NCBI GenBank assembly: GCA_009760855.2
Contig: WPIO01000029.1
Span: forward strand, 2,712,001-2,776,000
Source: Cristatella mucedo
Lineage: Eukaryota > Bryozoa > Phylactolaemata > Cristatellidae
Length of the DNA: 64,000 nt
Direction: 5' to 3'
In this document: piece after piece, positions 9,961 to 22,339 of the stretch
How the letters are laid out: each line of letters starts with the position of its first letter
Numbering within the stretch: the stretch's first letter is position 1
Notes under the pieces: model-generated
What the model was told of the DNA's origin: nothing
What the model saw: the letters and a program-made list of their open reading frames with translations, nothing else
Database searches by the model: none
Made by a program: the position numbers and the translations under genes

Positions 9961-10997
9961 TCTACCCCAACCGTGTCCGGCTTTGTAGTACTTGGTTGGC
10001 CCTCAGAGATGTGTGCTTCCTCGATGAATCTATTTAACACAGTATTTTCAGCACATCTTCACGAAACTATTCACTCGCTAGGATTACTTGTCTGGTTGTA
10101 AGCAGTTTTTAAAGGGCATTAGTGGCTTTGTGAAAAAATATTGTTTATTTAGCCCCGCTGCGATCGCGGGCATGAGCAACCGGAAACAACATTACGGAGC
10201 GTCAATATCCTTGGACGACTTGCTACGATTAGTACCCATGCATCTCATAGAATGCTACTGGTTAGTAGACTAAAGTTTCAAATTAACAAGGAATATTTTG
10301 TAGCGATCCAGTGCCGACATGTTATAGCTATGATATGTGGTGGCTTCGTGACATATAGCGGTAGCCTCTTCAGAAGGTGCGTCTGATTCTGCGCGCCACA
10401 CATTAATGCACTTTAGCCGCTACAAAAATTGGTATTCACTAGTTGGACGAGCGAGCCTTCAAGGTGCCTTTTAAAAACTAACTGGCTAAATAGGAGTTAC
10501 TAGCCCCTTTCGTTAGCCTTAATTAAGCTGTGCCCCGAAGACGCCGCGCGGCAGGCTTCTTCGGTCCTACCAGACAAGAACTGGGGCGTCTCTGGAAACG
10601 CTACAAAAATGAGCCCGCCCCTTTTGAGAGGAACAAAAATGACGAGCCCCTGTGAAACCAAACCTGAGCGCATGCGACCGAGGCACGCCGCTGCTGAGGC
10701 AACCCCTTTCGCTCACTTAAGAAAGAAAAAAACAAAAGTGCGACAGCCAGACAGTTCTCTGGAGGAACACTTTGAAACTTCGCTCCACTAGACGGGCACC
10801 ACCAGGCAATCGCCAAGAGAGGCACTATTATTGTGGAACCTTCTGTTCGGAGGCCCCCCAGCGAGAGGCCGTCGAGCTTTCAGTGAACTCGTACGCGTCG
10901 CATTTCTGACGAAGGGGGCTGAAAATCTGCAGCTTTGGCTGGGCAGCCCAGCCCCCTTGCCGCTCTTTCAGCCCGACACCGACCGAGGGCATGATTC
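9961..10997. other. Intergenic, no gene recognised
   Basis: No coding pattern recognised on either strand. The stretch 10,830-10,990 is moderately GC-rich and leads into the CT microsatellite. Confidence 0.35.
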
Positions 10998-11005
10998 TCA
11001 CTCTC

Positions 11006-11085
<80 letters not shown>

Positions 11086-11105
11086 CTCTCTCCTCTCTCT
11101 CTCTC

Positions 11106-11147
<42 letters not shown>

Positions 11148-11150
11148 TCT
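10998..11150. repeat. (CT)n microsatellite
   Basis: About 150 bp of near-pure CT dinucleotides with a few CCT and CCCTTT interruptions. It produces long serine/leucine or arginine/glutamate open frames that are not genes. Confidence 0.95.
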
Positions 11151-11196
11151 CACCCCACCCTATGGCCACGTATAAGCATCCCGACATACAACCGAC

Positions 11197-11284
11197 ACTC
11201 CTACTTGAATTTGACTTGTATAGCGCCTAAGCTATTGACTACTCCTACTTGAATTTGACTTGTATAGCGCCTAAGCTATTGACT
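11197..11284. repeat. 44-bp tandem duplication
   Basis: Two adjacent copies of a 44-bp unit beginning ACTCCTACTTGAATTTGACT, with a 44-base offset and no difference that I can see. It lies just after the CT microsatellite. The unit contains TGTATAGCGCCTAAG, an echo of a LINE tail. Confidence 0.85.
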
Positions 11285-13894
11285 ATAACGTACCCGGTTT
11301 GCATCCGTAATAATTGAGGAGCAGCTAATACTCTCAATTGTCGATTTTAATTTACGCCCTTTGGCATGCACGCGTTTGTCCTATATCTGGATCTGCTTAG
11401 ACAATAAATCCAGTGGGTTAAGTCCAATCTGATCTGTTTAAAGCCAGACCGTCTTGCGGCTATTGAGGATGGAAATACGAGGATGCGAGAATCACTGACG
11501 GTGGTGTACGTTTTTCGGAGCGCGTTGCTTTAGCGAAGCTAAAATACAGTGGTAGTACAGTAAAGCGGGAGAAGGGGCAGCTTTTTATGAATGCATTTCT
11601 TACTGAACATTTTTAATTTAGGTTGCCACTCTCACTCACCCTACAACATGGCTACTCGACGGCAGAGGGCTCATTCCGCGCATGTGCGACACTGGGTTTG
11701 ATGCCCGTGCCTTGGCATAAGTATTAGAATCGTGTCGACATAACTTCATCTTGCGACGTGAATATGTATGCACTTAAATTTATAAAATAATGTGTTTATT
11801 TATATAGCCTTTGAGTATATTAATGTTGTGGTACAGTGGCTGCCTGAAAAGCTTGTTGATGAGATAAGGTCAGTGCGGAAACATTGGATTCCCGTCATGC
11901 CATTCACGAATTGACTGCCCGCAGAAAATGGTTATTTCGAGAACTTTCTTTGCCTGCTAAATAGGTAAGTGGTAACAGTTTCTTTAATAACTAAGTGTGC
12001 GGAGCTATGAAAATTTGTTGGCGAGACGGAATTTGTACCAGTGGCTTCACCATTTGTCGAACGCAGTACCACTCACGGGTCGAGATTGCGGACGTCTGTG
12101 CTGTCGGTAAAATAGTAATGAGAGAAAGCTTGGGGTTGCGACAGCGGTTGCAGCAAATATTTCTGTTCGATACGGCGTTCCGTAAAGCCACCGCCGCATC
12201 TCCTAGAGGGTTTTGCATACCGGCCCAATGCGCCACACACCGCAGCGCTCCACGGCTGTGCTAGCGGATGCCCTACTGGGTACTAAGCCACTTCGGCTAT
12301 TCGAAGGGCAGCGTACAAGCTCCGCGGCGAGACCATTCACTGGTCTCGGAAACAACGACCGATTGTCAAAAATGGCGGCTCGCTGTTAAGAGCACACTGG
12401 GCTGGCAAAGTACGGTCGCACCAAGCACTCAATCGCGCTCGTCACAGAAGCTGCTGCAGCAGGCTCTGTGCTAATCCTCCCCTGCCTCATTCGAATGGCC
12501 CAAGCTGGTACGCTGTCGTTAAATTGGCACTTCAATCAACAGCAGTACGGGTGGTAGGAGGGCAGACTGCAGGCTCGACGGCAGCATTTGCCTGTTGGCC
12601 TCCGAGCACTCGTTTTCTGGAGAAAGAAGCTATTTCGGAAAAGGTCAAAAACTCTTAGTAGGTTGACAATAAGATATAATAGGCTGCGAGTCATTAACGC
12701 GAGTCATTAACGTAGATTTAAACAGAGATCTTTATGTTTTCTACGCTACCAGTTATTCTTATTCTTGCTATGCATCGGTGGGACTGGGTCCGTTTTGCGA
12801 TTACGTGCATGGTTCTGAGCTCAGTTTTAATCGTACGCGAGACCAAATTTCTGTCCATGATAAATCGCTGAGAATATAAAAGCTATTCTCTTAATATATG
12901 TTAGGTTAACTGCATCCTTCCTCAACCATTCCAAGGCGACAACAGCTAGATTGTAGTTGTGGCCCTCCTCACTCGGATACTGCAAATCCTCAGACACTTA
13001 GTATTATATTTTCCCGTCACTCAATGATAATATTATTCATGTATCGGCTGGCATCAAAAGAAACATTTTAGAACACAAAAAAGCTACAAGCAAAATCTGG
13101 TTTATCTCGAGTAAATTCTCTAAGTACTATTAGCCTATTGACAGGATAATGAAACCATCTTTGTTGAAATGCAATGCATATAACTACATTTCTCAGGCCA
13201 CGAAATTTCTGTACTCACCAAGATGATGATTGGAGCTTGAAAATAACAGTCATGTATTAACAGTCATGATATATTATCGGTGGCAGAGTGCAGCATCTCA
13301 ATTTATCCGAGGTTTACATTGAGGATATTTTAACTTTCTCAAACAGTCATTTCAGATGTCATCAAGATAGAAATTAAATACTGAGCATCCCTTTTGGTTT
13401 GGGTTTTTAACTCATAATTAGTGCTTGACCGAGGCGAACTGTAGGCACATGCCGCTGTAATGGCTCCCTTGTGAACCAAAAATATATTATGCTAGTCGCG
13501 TATGCCAAAAACACGATTGGAACCCTCTAACAATTATTACGGAAGCAATTGCTGAAGCGTGGACTTTGTACTATGAAGACTGCAGCTAGTTAAGTGATTA
13601 GTAATAATCATCTTTTCGTAGAGAGGTCAGTATTTTTCTAGAAAGAAAAAGCCAAACTTACTCCTGCGAGAGACAGAAGTAGGATGACACTTATATTGAC
13701 ACAATATTTTGGATATCAACTCGCATATGCTAGACTAGCCAACACGTGGCAAAGCAGGCAGGAAAACAGATGAGAGAATTTTGGCTCAGACAGATCGTCT
13801 GCCTACGTAACGTAAGGCAGCTGCTTGTAACTCTTAAGACTAATGGTTTGCTGGGCGTATATAGCAAGTGATAGTGAATGCAATTGTATTTTCG
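11285..13894. other. Intergenic, no gene recognised
   Basis: 2.6 kb with no convincing exon. 11,990-12,480 is somewhat GC-richer with short open frames on both strands but no family pattern. From 12.7 kb the DNA is AT-rich. Confidence 0.35.
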
Positions 13895-14935
13895 AATTCT
13901 CGAAACTCACTTGCCGCATGTATTGATGACATCCGCACATGGATGGCAGCAAATTTTCTAAAACTAAACGATGATAAAACTAACTTACTAGTTATGGGCA
14001 AACCTAGTGTTATTCAGAAATTGGAAAGGCTGACTTTCAAAATTGGCTCTGCCAGCATATCTCCAGTTGAATCAGCTCGAAATCTAGGTGTCATATTCCA
14101 AAGCGACCTCTCGTTAGACGACCACATCAGCTCCACAGTCAAATCAGCCTATTTTCAGCTTCATAACATTGCTAAAATTCGGGCTTGTTTAGATAAGGAT
14201 ACCACGTCCAAGTTGGTCCATGCATTCGTGACATCTCGTCTCGACTTCTGCAACTCACTGCTTACTGGCCTACCAGCATGTGCGATCAGGCGATTGTAGC
14301 TGGTGCAAAACTCTGCAGCTAGGCTTGTCTGTCGTGAGCGTCGCAGTTGCCACATTACTCCACTTCTCGCCGACCTGCACTGGTTACCAGTCAAGCAACG
14401 GATTGACTTCAAGGTTTTGTCGCTCACTTTTAGGTCTCTTCATTCTATGGCTCCAGCCTATCTTTCAGATATACTACCCCATCAGGCAAAGCATCGTACC
14501 ACTCGCTTTTCGGAATCCAACAGTCTAGAAATACCTCGTACAAACCTTAAATCCTTTGGAGACCGTGCATTTAGCTCGTATGCTCCCACAGCCTGGAACT
14601 CCCTCCCGACCTGCATCAGAACATCCCCTGACCTGACCACATTTAAAAGAAACAAAAACACACCTATTTAGGACAGCATTTAGTGGGTGCCTGTGATTCG
14701 TCCTCGATGTGCTTATGCGTGCTGACACTGTGCATGCTGCCACTAACCACATTTGCATGCTGACCCAGTGCATGTAACCCCTAACCATTTTATTCATTTT
14801 GTTTGTTTTTCAAGCATGATTTTACTTACTATTCTATTGCGTATCACTTTGCAGCAAATGTAAAGCGCCTAGAAAGAGATTAAGTTCTCTGAGGGCGCTG
14901 TATCAAGTGCAATATTATTATTATTATTATATTAT
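13895..14935 (+). mobile_element. LINE-A copy with one nonsense codon
   Basis: It encodes the region after the catalytic YADD box: AACIDDIRTWMAANFLKLND, SARNLGVIFQSDLSLDDHIS, TSRLDFCNSLLTGLP, LLADLHWLPVKQRIDFKVLS and LKSFGDRAFSSYAPTAWNSL. The frame is broken by a single TAG at 14297-14299, where sister copies have CAG, and near 14,650 by a small deletion that replaces the usual 'LKTHLFRTAF' end with KNTPI. The 3' UTR and hairpin tail are complete and end in TATTATTATTATTATATTAT. This is one of the best-preserved LINE-A copies in the window. Confidence 0.9.
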
Positions 14936-15339
14936 TAATCATTTGACAAAAGAGGAAGAAAGGAAACTGGGCGATAGTTTGCAAGAACCTCAATATCTAA
15001 TCCAGGATTTTTAAGTATCTGTCTACCATAACAAGTCACCCAAGCTTGCAAGCATTGAGCCATGTAATTCCTGGATCACCAGGTCTTGAGCGAATTATTT
15101 CGCCTGGCCATCACTGGTATTGCCTTGCATGCTTCAGGTACTACCTCAGTTGGAGATTTTGGAGAACAGATTTTAATGACTAACGGTCATCTGGAGAACT
15201 TTTAAAATATTGTAATGTTCGAGAAAGCTGCTTTAGATTAACTTCAAGCCGCAATTTATTCTCGCTCTCCTGCCAACCTATAGGCCGAAGACTTCATTTT
15301 TTCATGGAGACGATACATATTCGTAGGCTTTATTGTTTG

Positions 15340-16140
15340 ATTCCTTCCCGCCACCCAGGACCTCAAACTATCTTTTCTCCTTTGCAGCATATGTCGCCGA
15401 CACTGCACATGGACGATAGCAGACTTTCCCAAATTAAATGACAATAACATTAAAATAAGATTTTAAAATGCACCTAGTGTCATTCAGGATTTTGAAAATC
15501 TAGCCATTAAGAACTTATTCGGCCAGGCCATCCGCCGTAGCCTGTGCCCAGAATTTTGATGCTCAAATTTCAATATGACCGTTCATTAAAACAGGTTAGA
15601 TCTACATTCAAGTTTTCTAATTTAAACAAAACGTTCAAAATCTTCCTCATATTAATAAGAATCCCTCTATAGTATCATTATTTAGTCAGGAAAATGCTTT
15701 TATAGTGCTAATAATATTAACAATAATAACAGCTTGATTTTGTAGTGTCCTAAGAGAAATGTATCTCTATCCAGCACAGCTCGCTTCGAGAGGCTCAATA
15801 ACCAAGGGCAGACAAGGACAGCAAGCGTGAAAAAACAAGCAATTATCAAGCTTAGGCCACAATGCTAGAGTATACAGCCACTGTGGTCGCTTAGTGAATA
15901 GTCACTTCGGAAAAGGTCATCCAGATTGCGTTCTGAGGTAACAGTCATCTGCCTACTTTCGGCGACCGGAAATTGCAAACATTCGCGCATACTTGGATGA
16001 GGATACCACAGCAACCTGGTACGTGCATTTGTAAGTTTTGGTCTTAACTTCTGTAACTCACTTCTTGGAGGGAGTCCAGCCAGTGCAATAAGACACCTAC
16101 TGTTGCTGCTAAACTCTGCAGCTACGGCTTGGGAGGGACT
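15340..16140 (+). mobile_element. Old LINE-A copy with internal insertions
   Basis: Fragments match the LINE-A order: the 'AAYVADTAHGR..ADFPKLND' equivalent at 15,385-15,450, a GCACCTAGTGTCATTCAGGA stretch, then 'ANIRAYLDEDT' and 'SFGLNFCNSLLGG' equivalents at 15,970-16,080. Between these a minus-strand SINE-type tail (about 15,735-15,790, CTGGATAGAGAT) and an antisense LINE-A piece near 15,900-15,950 have been inserted. Many stops. Confidence 0.6.
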
Positions 16141-16290
16141 TAAAAGAGAGTGACAGGATCTTGAAGTCTATATGATGCTTGATCGGCAGACTGTACATGT
16201 TAGTGAGAAGCGTTGTGATGTGGTGATTGGGACAATCACGACAGACAACCCAAGTTGCCGAGTTTTTCACCAATTGTAAGCGTAATTATA
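16141..16290 (-). mobile_element. LINE-A fragment, antisense
   Basis: The minus strand corresponds to the LINE-A 'QNSA.LGCRD' to 'DFKILSLSF' region, for example AGAGTGACAGGATCTTGAAG on the plus strand. It directly follows a plus-strand fragment of the same region, so this is either a second insertion or a local inversion. Confidence 0.6.
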
Positions 16291-16309
16291 ATGTTATTCA
16301 ACGTCTCTC

Positions 16310-16560
16310 CGACTGTAAATCAATTATGTGGGTGTTACGAAGGAGAGTTTTGTATAGCTCACTCGCAGCCTAAGCGGTTTTCGGTACGCATTTGGTAGCC
16401 AACTGACTTAATCTCACACAACAAAGAGAAAGTGAGAAGCATTGCTACTGAGCCAGGAGAGCAGTTGAGGTAGTGAGTAGAATGGAAATACTGCGTAACA
16501 GTTTAGGACTGCTGGAAAGGATGTGCCATAGTCGGCAGCAGGAAAGTAGATCTTGTGGCT
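16310..16560 (-). mobile_element. LINE-B 3' end fragment
   Basis: The minus strand encodes PAADYGTSFPAVLNCYAVFP and carries the LINE-B UTR words AAAACTCTCCTTCGTAACAC and CCACATAATTGATT. It is 5'-truncated and frameshifted. Confidence 0.75.
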
Positions 16561-16825
16561 TGCTCGCATTGCCATGACTCCTCTTATTATTTTTGCCAAC
16601 TTTAAAAAGCAATTTATTCTACGCGTCATAATTAATGTCTACGTGGCATCGCCTATAAGGATTCCATTGACTTTACAGTTTGGTGAATGCAATGCTTTGA
16701 TCGTCGTGCACATGCCTGTTAACCAACGTCTCGCGGCTTCGACCACGCTGCGGTATCTGAATCGGTATGCCGTAACTGGACTTCATGTTCCGATTCACTG
16801 TTACTTAACAGCTCATCGCTTTTTG

Positions 16826-16920
16826 AAATTCTAACAATAATAATAATAATAATGAAACATGTGTATAGCCCCCTCATGTAACTTAATCTCTTTCTAGGCA
16901 CTTTAAGTAGGCTGTAGAGA
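16826..16920 (-). mobile_element. LINE-A tail, solo
   Basis: Minus strand: CCTACTTAAAGTGCC, then TAGAAAGAGATTAAGTTACA, then GGGGGCTA, ending in ATTATTATTATTATTATTG. Only the 3' end is present. Confidence 0.75.
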
Positions 16921-17377
16921 AGGGTCGGCAAACTTTTCGCACTATATGGGTTATTTCGGGAGGTCAAGAAGGCTCACCAGGCCAGCGTGGGCGTGGCCTG
17001 ACGAACAAACAGACCAACAGTCGCAACAGACGCACAGACGCTCACGGCAGTTATATGGTAATAATAATAATACATCTTTTCCTCAGGGAACTCAATTTCC
17101 TTCTAGGAACTTTACATTTGCATCGCGGGTAGGCATTTACCATCCCTCCGCGGTCAGGCACTTCTTTTTCATATAAGGATCTGACATCAGTTCTAAAAAA
17201 TAAACACGGGCCACCGCTTGAGCTGCAACCAGCAGTAGTGAATCAGAGCGAAACCGTGGCAATTCAATTTGGCCGGATCCAACCACAAATAACTAGGGGC
17301 CATTAGGTCTGACTGGAATATAGTGCTAGCTGGGCTACATCTGGCCACTAATGGCCGGAGTTTGCCGACTTTTGCTC
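16921..17377. mobile_element. hAT-like non-autonomous element (MITE)
   Basis: The left end reads AGGGTCGGCAAACTTTT and the right end GGCCGGAGTTTGCCGACTTT. GTCGGCAAACT and AGTTTGCCGAC are exact inverted copies about 430 bp apart. TCGGCAAACTTTT and the 'GGGCTACATCTGGCC...GGAGTTTGCCGAC' end resemble Charlie-type hAT termini. It has no coding capacity. A LINE-A tail sits inside it. No clean 8-bp target duplication could be read. Confidence 0.6.
17055..17140 (-). mobile_element. LINE-A tail nested in hAT-like element
   Basis: Minus strand: CGATGCAAATGTAAAGTTCC, TAGAAGGAAATTGAGTTCCC, ending in ATGTATTATTATTATTACC. Its position between the two inverted ends of the surrounding element shows it arrived later. 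Confidence 0.7.
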
Positions 17378-18414
17378 TAGAGGAATCATGATCAAATGGT
17401 TTGAGCAAGTCTACCAGTAGATGTATGCTCTTAAGAGCTTTTCTGTACATTTTCCTAGGATATTTTGCGCCCGGTAACGAACTACGTAGATTGCGCCCCT
17501 TCCCGGTATTGTTCACTCATTTTGACGCCCCCCCCCCGATCCAGCCCCTTGATCGAGCGCCCGGGGACAAATGCCCCCAGTCCCCCTTCGGTACGCCACT
17601 GCCTACAGTCTTTGTCTCTCTAAATGTAATGCAGAGAAGACTGGGTCGCTTAGACGATGCCAGTAAAAACCTGATAAGTCGCAGTCACAATCCCTCGTGC
17701 CTGGAGGGCTGCTCATTCTTATATTTTGTGTACTAATCTCATTTAAGTTTCTGATCGTTTCACGTTTCTATTGAGATAGAGCTGAAGCTGAAGGCGCTCA
17801 CCTGTCTCCCTCCAGCCAAGTGAAGTGCAGAGGATCTGAAGGTCCGAGGGTTCTGGTGACGTATAGAAACTCGTTGCTGAAATCGCTGTTGTCGAGAAGG
17901 CAAAGACAAGATAACTACAGCGATGGTTTCGAAAAAAGAGTCGGAAAAACTTTGAACATAATTTATGATAGAACCTAGCGAGGTGGCGAAGCCAAAGGTC
18001 GGCATCGTTGTTTTCGGTTTCCTTTCCAGCTGGTGAGGATGATCTTAATTTTACGAGGGGACAGTGAACCGAAGGCACGGTAGTATATCAGCCAGATCGC
18101 GATCGTGAATGCTATTCGTGGCTCGTGGGTTAGAGCTACTAGAAACCGATTATGTCATAATCCACGATTCGGCGGTATAAAGGCCTAATTCGTGTAATAG
18201 GCTGTTGGTTTTGCCCTAGGCATCATGCCAGGCACGAGTTCAGCACTAAACCTTGCGTTGTGGACTAGAGTGTTGCTTCGGGGAGCGGGTCATGCGAGAA
18301 TTTTTTTGCGGATGCTACAGCTGATGCTGTTCTTCTGTAGCCCTCGGTTGCTTTCCAATAGACTGCTCTCTATGATGTGGATATGAACTTGTCGTTTTAA
18401 GCTACGGGCGCCCG
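17378..18414. other. Intergenic, no gene recognised
   Basis: A C-rich run lies at 17,528-17,537. Minus-strand open frames around 17.8-18.0 kb have no recognisable family pattern. Confidence 0.35.
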
Positions 18415-18539
18415 TTATTGCTGTCGAGTTCCGCTACCTTCGGGGTACGTGCAAGCATTGGTGCTGCAACAAAACGTCGCTAGCCACGCTCCAAGGCTCA
18501 GGGAATCGCTGGTATTTTTCACGAGTAGGAAAGGACTAG

Positions 18540-18669
18540 CATCCCTAAGACTGTGAAGATGATTTGACTCGTCCACGGACGGCTCACTTTGGAAAAAGAT
18601 ATCCAGATTGCGTACTGACGTAACAGGCGATGAACTGGATGAGTTCAATTTTAGGTTAGGTTTTTCCAT
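18540..18669 (-). mobile_element. LINE-A fragment, antisense
   Basis: The minus strand gives 'VTSVRNLDIFFQSEPSVDES', the equivalent of LINE-A 'VESARNLGVIFQSDLSLDDH'. Heavily decayed. Confidence 0.65.
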
Positions 18670-18954
18670 GTATGATTAAAACTACGGTTGTCTTTAGCTA
18701 ATAAGTCTGTTATTATCCTCATTAATTTTGAGAAAGTTTGAGGTCATCAAAAATTAAACTTAACATTAATGAGAACAGTGACAATGCCATAGAGATTTAC
18801 ACTGTTTTAGAGGGGCTGATTAGCTTTTCTGAGCAGATTTCAAAACAAGTCATATACAGTATTTCACTGCCCTTAAAGTCTATGTGTAACCCCCATACCA
18901 AAATTTTGGCACCACTCTTGTTCCTTGTACCTCCCGGCCCACCATCAGCTCCGT

Positions 18955-19285
18955 ATCGTTATCTTAATCACGTCATTTAGCTCAGCTTTTAACTAATCTC
19001 AAATCTCCTAAAGACATCGTCTTCTATTTTGATACTATCAATGACTGGAAGTCGCTACTGACTGACATCATGACATCTCCTGATTTGAGGACATTTAAAA
19101 GGAAGCGATACAAAATCGGGTCCTAACAGAGTTTTGTCCATGTGAAGTCATGTGCTTACTCTTACCGATGTTGTGGGGATGTTTTCACTAGCCATTTTAC
19201 ATGCTTTCGTTACAGCCTCTGAAAAGTACCTTTACAGAGATTAGTTCTCTTTGAGCTCATCACACATTTGTATTCTTATTTATAC
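18955..19285 (+). mobile_element. Diverged LINE-A 3' end
   Basis: It matches the order 'NLKS....AFYFDTINDWKSL', then TGACATCTCCTGATTTGAGG, ACATTTAAAAGGAAGC, a 3' UTR with GCATGTTT-like words, and a decayed tail ACAGAGATTAGTTCTCTTTG. It is older than most other copies. Confidence 0.55.
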
Positions 19286-19774
19286 TACTAATTTCTCTAG
19301 CATGCCTTCTCGGTGTAGCCTTGTTGGTATTAGCTCATTCTTTTTTTAGCCTTACCCAAAAGCTCGAGATGGGCAACCAGAATCAGAAAAAGAATCGGGA
19401 GGCTGACTTTGAGGCGATATTCAAAATGTTTCTTAACAGGGCTTTGTACTTTTAATTTATTTATTTGGGACTACTGAGGTCTCTAGATTGGTGGGAGCCT
19501 ACGGTGAGCTCTTTCGGTGCAGTTTCGATTTCCAAAAGGCGCATATCATTTTTAAGAGGACTGCGAGTTACTAAAAAGGAAATCCCTGTTAGGCAGGTGC
19601 CATCAAGGGACCTGCAAAGTCGTACGTCATTAAAGGGCAGCTTCAGGCTCTCATAGCGTGTACGAACTACTTGTTTGAGTATCCAAAGAGACCATCGGGC
19701 GGAGCGGCGTGAGCGTGGTGCTGTTGGCACTCCTGTGCCATTTTAGGAGCTGATCCTTGGTAAAAAGTTAAAAA

Positions 19775-20130
19775 TAACAATAGCCTTTAGTTCGTATGCT
19801 ACCAAAGCCTGGAACTCACTCCCGACTTGCGCATGACATCTCCTGACTTGACCACATTTAAGAATAAACTAAAACGCATCTATTTATCACAGCAGTTAGT
19901 GAGTCCCTGGGTTTCATCCTGTATGCGCTTTTTCGAGCTGATACTCTTGCATGCTGCCACTAACCATACTTAAATGCTGACCCTGTGCATGTCACCCCTA
20001 ACCATGTTATTCTTGTTGTTTATCAAGCATGATACCACAAGCCATTCGATCGCGTTTCCTTTGCAGCAAATATAAAGTGACTAGAAAGAGATTGTGCTCG
20101 CTTTAATTTTGTATTAATTTTTTATTATTA
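19775..20130 (+). mobile_element. LINE-A 3' end, second subfamily
   Basis: It begins within 'FSSYATKAWNSLPT' and shares the variant UTR ('TACTTAAATGCTGACCCTG', 'TTGTTGTTTATCAAGCATG') with the copy ending at 51,165, while 8027 and 13,895 have the other variant. The tail hairpin has lost its closing arm. It ends in a TTATTATTA run. Confidence 0.7.
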
Positions 20131-22339
20131 AGAGCAAATAGCGTTATGAGCTTGGGGTCATTTTGAGCGATTTCGAAGTGAATCCGTGGACCTTGTACTA
20201 TGCCTCTGAGGGTCAGAATTTAGCCCGCCAATGCAAACATTCTGGCTACCTCATTACATGGCGCCCAAGGAAAAATACTTGATTCCTCTCAATACTGGCG
20301 AAAAATGTATACCACATGGCCGGTCATCTGTAATGTAAGGCGTCTGGGAACCAGGCTCGAATTCGAGAGCCGTCGTGGGTGAGCGCCTACTCGTCGGGCG
20401 AAAGCCCGCGTGGACCCATCTCGAGTGCCGATCTTGGTGGTAGTAGCGAATACTCAAAGGAGAACTTTGAAGGTCAAAGTGCAGAAGGGTTTCATTGTTA
20501 AGATGCTTATTCCATACTATTAGACTAGACATAAGTTGGGAAATATAAAATTATTTGACGCCACTAGCTGTAGCAAATCACAGAGATTTTGGCACTATGA
20601 GATCGTAAGCCTGAGAAAAGACTATTCATTGAATGGCTCACTAGAACATGCAAAATTATCAGTATAGGAATCTTGAGATCGATTTAGCTTTAGTGACCCC
20701 GGCAGCTACTCCTTGGATACAACGGCACAGAAAGAAATTTAAATGAAACTTCCTTTTTGTTGGCTTTGGTAGTTACACAATAGTGATGTGGGACTACCCG
20801 CATGAAACGGTCAGAACTGGGAAGCGATACAGAAATAATCTACTGGAAGACGGGGTTTCAGAAGTTAATGCTCTGCGGTAGTGGGCTATAGATCATCCTG
20901 CTTGAATTTATTTTTTGCATCCAATATACATCGGATGCAATAGACTAAGAAGAATTGCAGAGAATACGTGAGCACTGGAAGCCCTCGTAAATTAAATCTT
21001 AAGGTATCTGCAAAGTGAGTGCCCATCCAACGATGTTAACAGAAATAGATTATAGGACAATACTATCCAGTAATTATAATATCGAGTGTAGTATGTTCTC
21101 AGCACTGCAATTCAGATATTTTAATGACCTCTGATCTGTGCATGAGTAGTTTGTAAAAGCATCAATATAATAAGATCAGTTACATTGAATATAGAACTCA
21201 AAGTCTCTTTAGATCCGATCTCCAGCAGGTAGGCTGTAAGCTCTGGGATCTCTTTGCCTTCTTTTGAGCTTGACAGGCTAGTCAAGGCATTGCTTATCCG
21301 ATTACAAGTGAGTCCGAACGACATCGGACAGCCAACAGTAAAAGATGTTAAGTAAGTGAAGTGAGGCATGGCTTCTTACCTGAACTGACAGTAATACGAC
21401 CTACGACTTAGCTTTACACGCTAAACTTTGTGACGGTTGGATTTGTTTCAGCAGTAAGAAGCTGCTATGCCTCGAACGCACATGCAGATCAGTAGCTCTT
21501 CCCTGGATGAACTAAAAACCCACTTAATAATATTTTAATTAATTTGCCTACATCAAAGACATTTCATATGAGCTAAGATACAACCGAAAGGCTTTAGTGC
21601 TACTGGAATGCTCTTTATAGCTCACTACGTACATGCATATTCGTAAATCGGCGACGGTTTAGTAGCTAAGCCTCAAACGGCCTAATGCATTTTCTTCGAA
21701 CACTTTCGTTACGCTCATCCAGCATCAAAGCTTAGCTTCTAAATATGGAAGCTAGAGGTTCAAAAAATCTGTATGTAATTTGAGGTACAGATAGCGACAA
21801 CAACTTAAGTAAACAACCGAAGTTTCCGTGTGGCATATCCATTTGACCCCCTATGCTAGTGAGATGAGGTTGAAACAGAGCAGACCGAGGTCGTGAAACT
21901 GGCAATTGTTAATCATAGAGTCAACCTGTAACAGTCACCCAAGGTTAAGATGTGTAATTCCTAACGTTGTGTGGTCAATAACCATAAATGGACACCCACT
22001 TGAGCTTCTGTTTCAAAAACAGGTGGCAATGGTGGCATCTTTTTTCATCATTGATCTGTGTCAAATCGGCCGTTAATTTAAAGATATGTGACAACATCTT
22101 CGACAGTATAAACCTCCTACTCCATCAACTTTTGACTTTCCTTGCATCCCTGCTATGATTTTTCCGAAGCTCCCGTGCCAAGTTTATTGTGCATTCCCGT
22201 AAATGACTCAGCGGTGCTCCCATATTGCGGCAACTACTTGGTTTACGATCTATGACCACGTTCTTACGCTAAAACTTCAAAATTCTATTCTTGTATTTTG
22301 TGTTCGGCTCATCACATGTGTCTAATTACACTCTTTTTC
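20131..22339. other. Intergenic, no gene recognised
   Basis: AT-rich DNA with no convincing exon. 20,335-20,370 contains the near-palindrome GGCTCGAATTCGAGAGCC, which resembles a T-loop but has no tRNA around it. Confidence 0.35.

Noticed and set aside
10828..11230. Long Ser/Leu and Arg/Glu open frames
   Set aside because: They are translations of the CT microsatellite on both strands; no non-repetitive coding sequence supports them. The same applies at 25,540-26,410 and 55,470-55,770.
20335..20370. tRNA T-loop-like palindrome GGCTCGAATTCGAGAGCC
   Set aside because: No acceptor stem, D-arm or anticodon arm could be placed around it.
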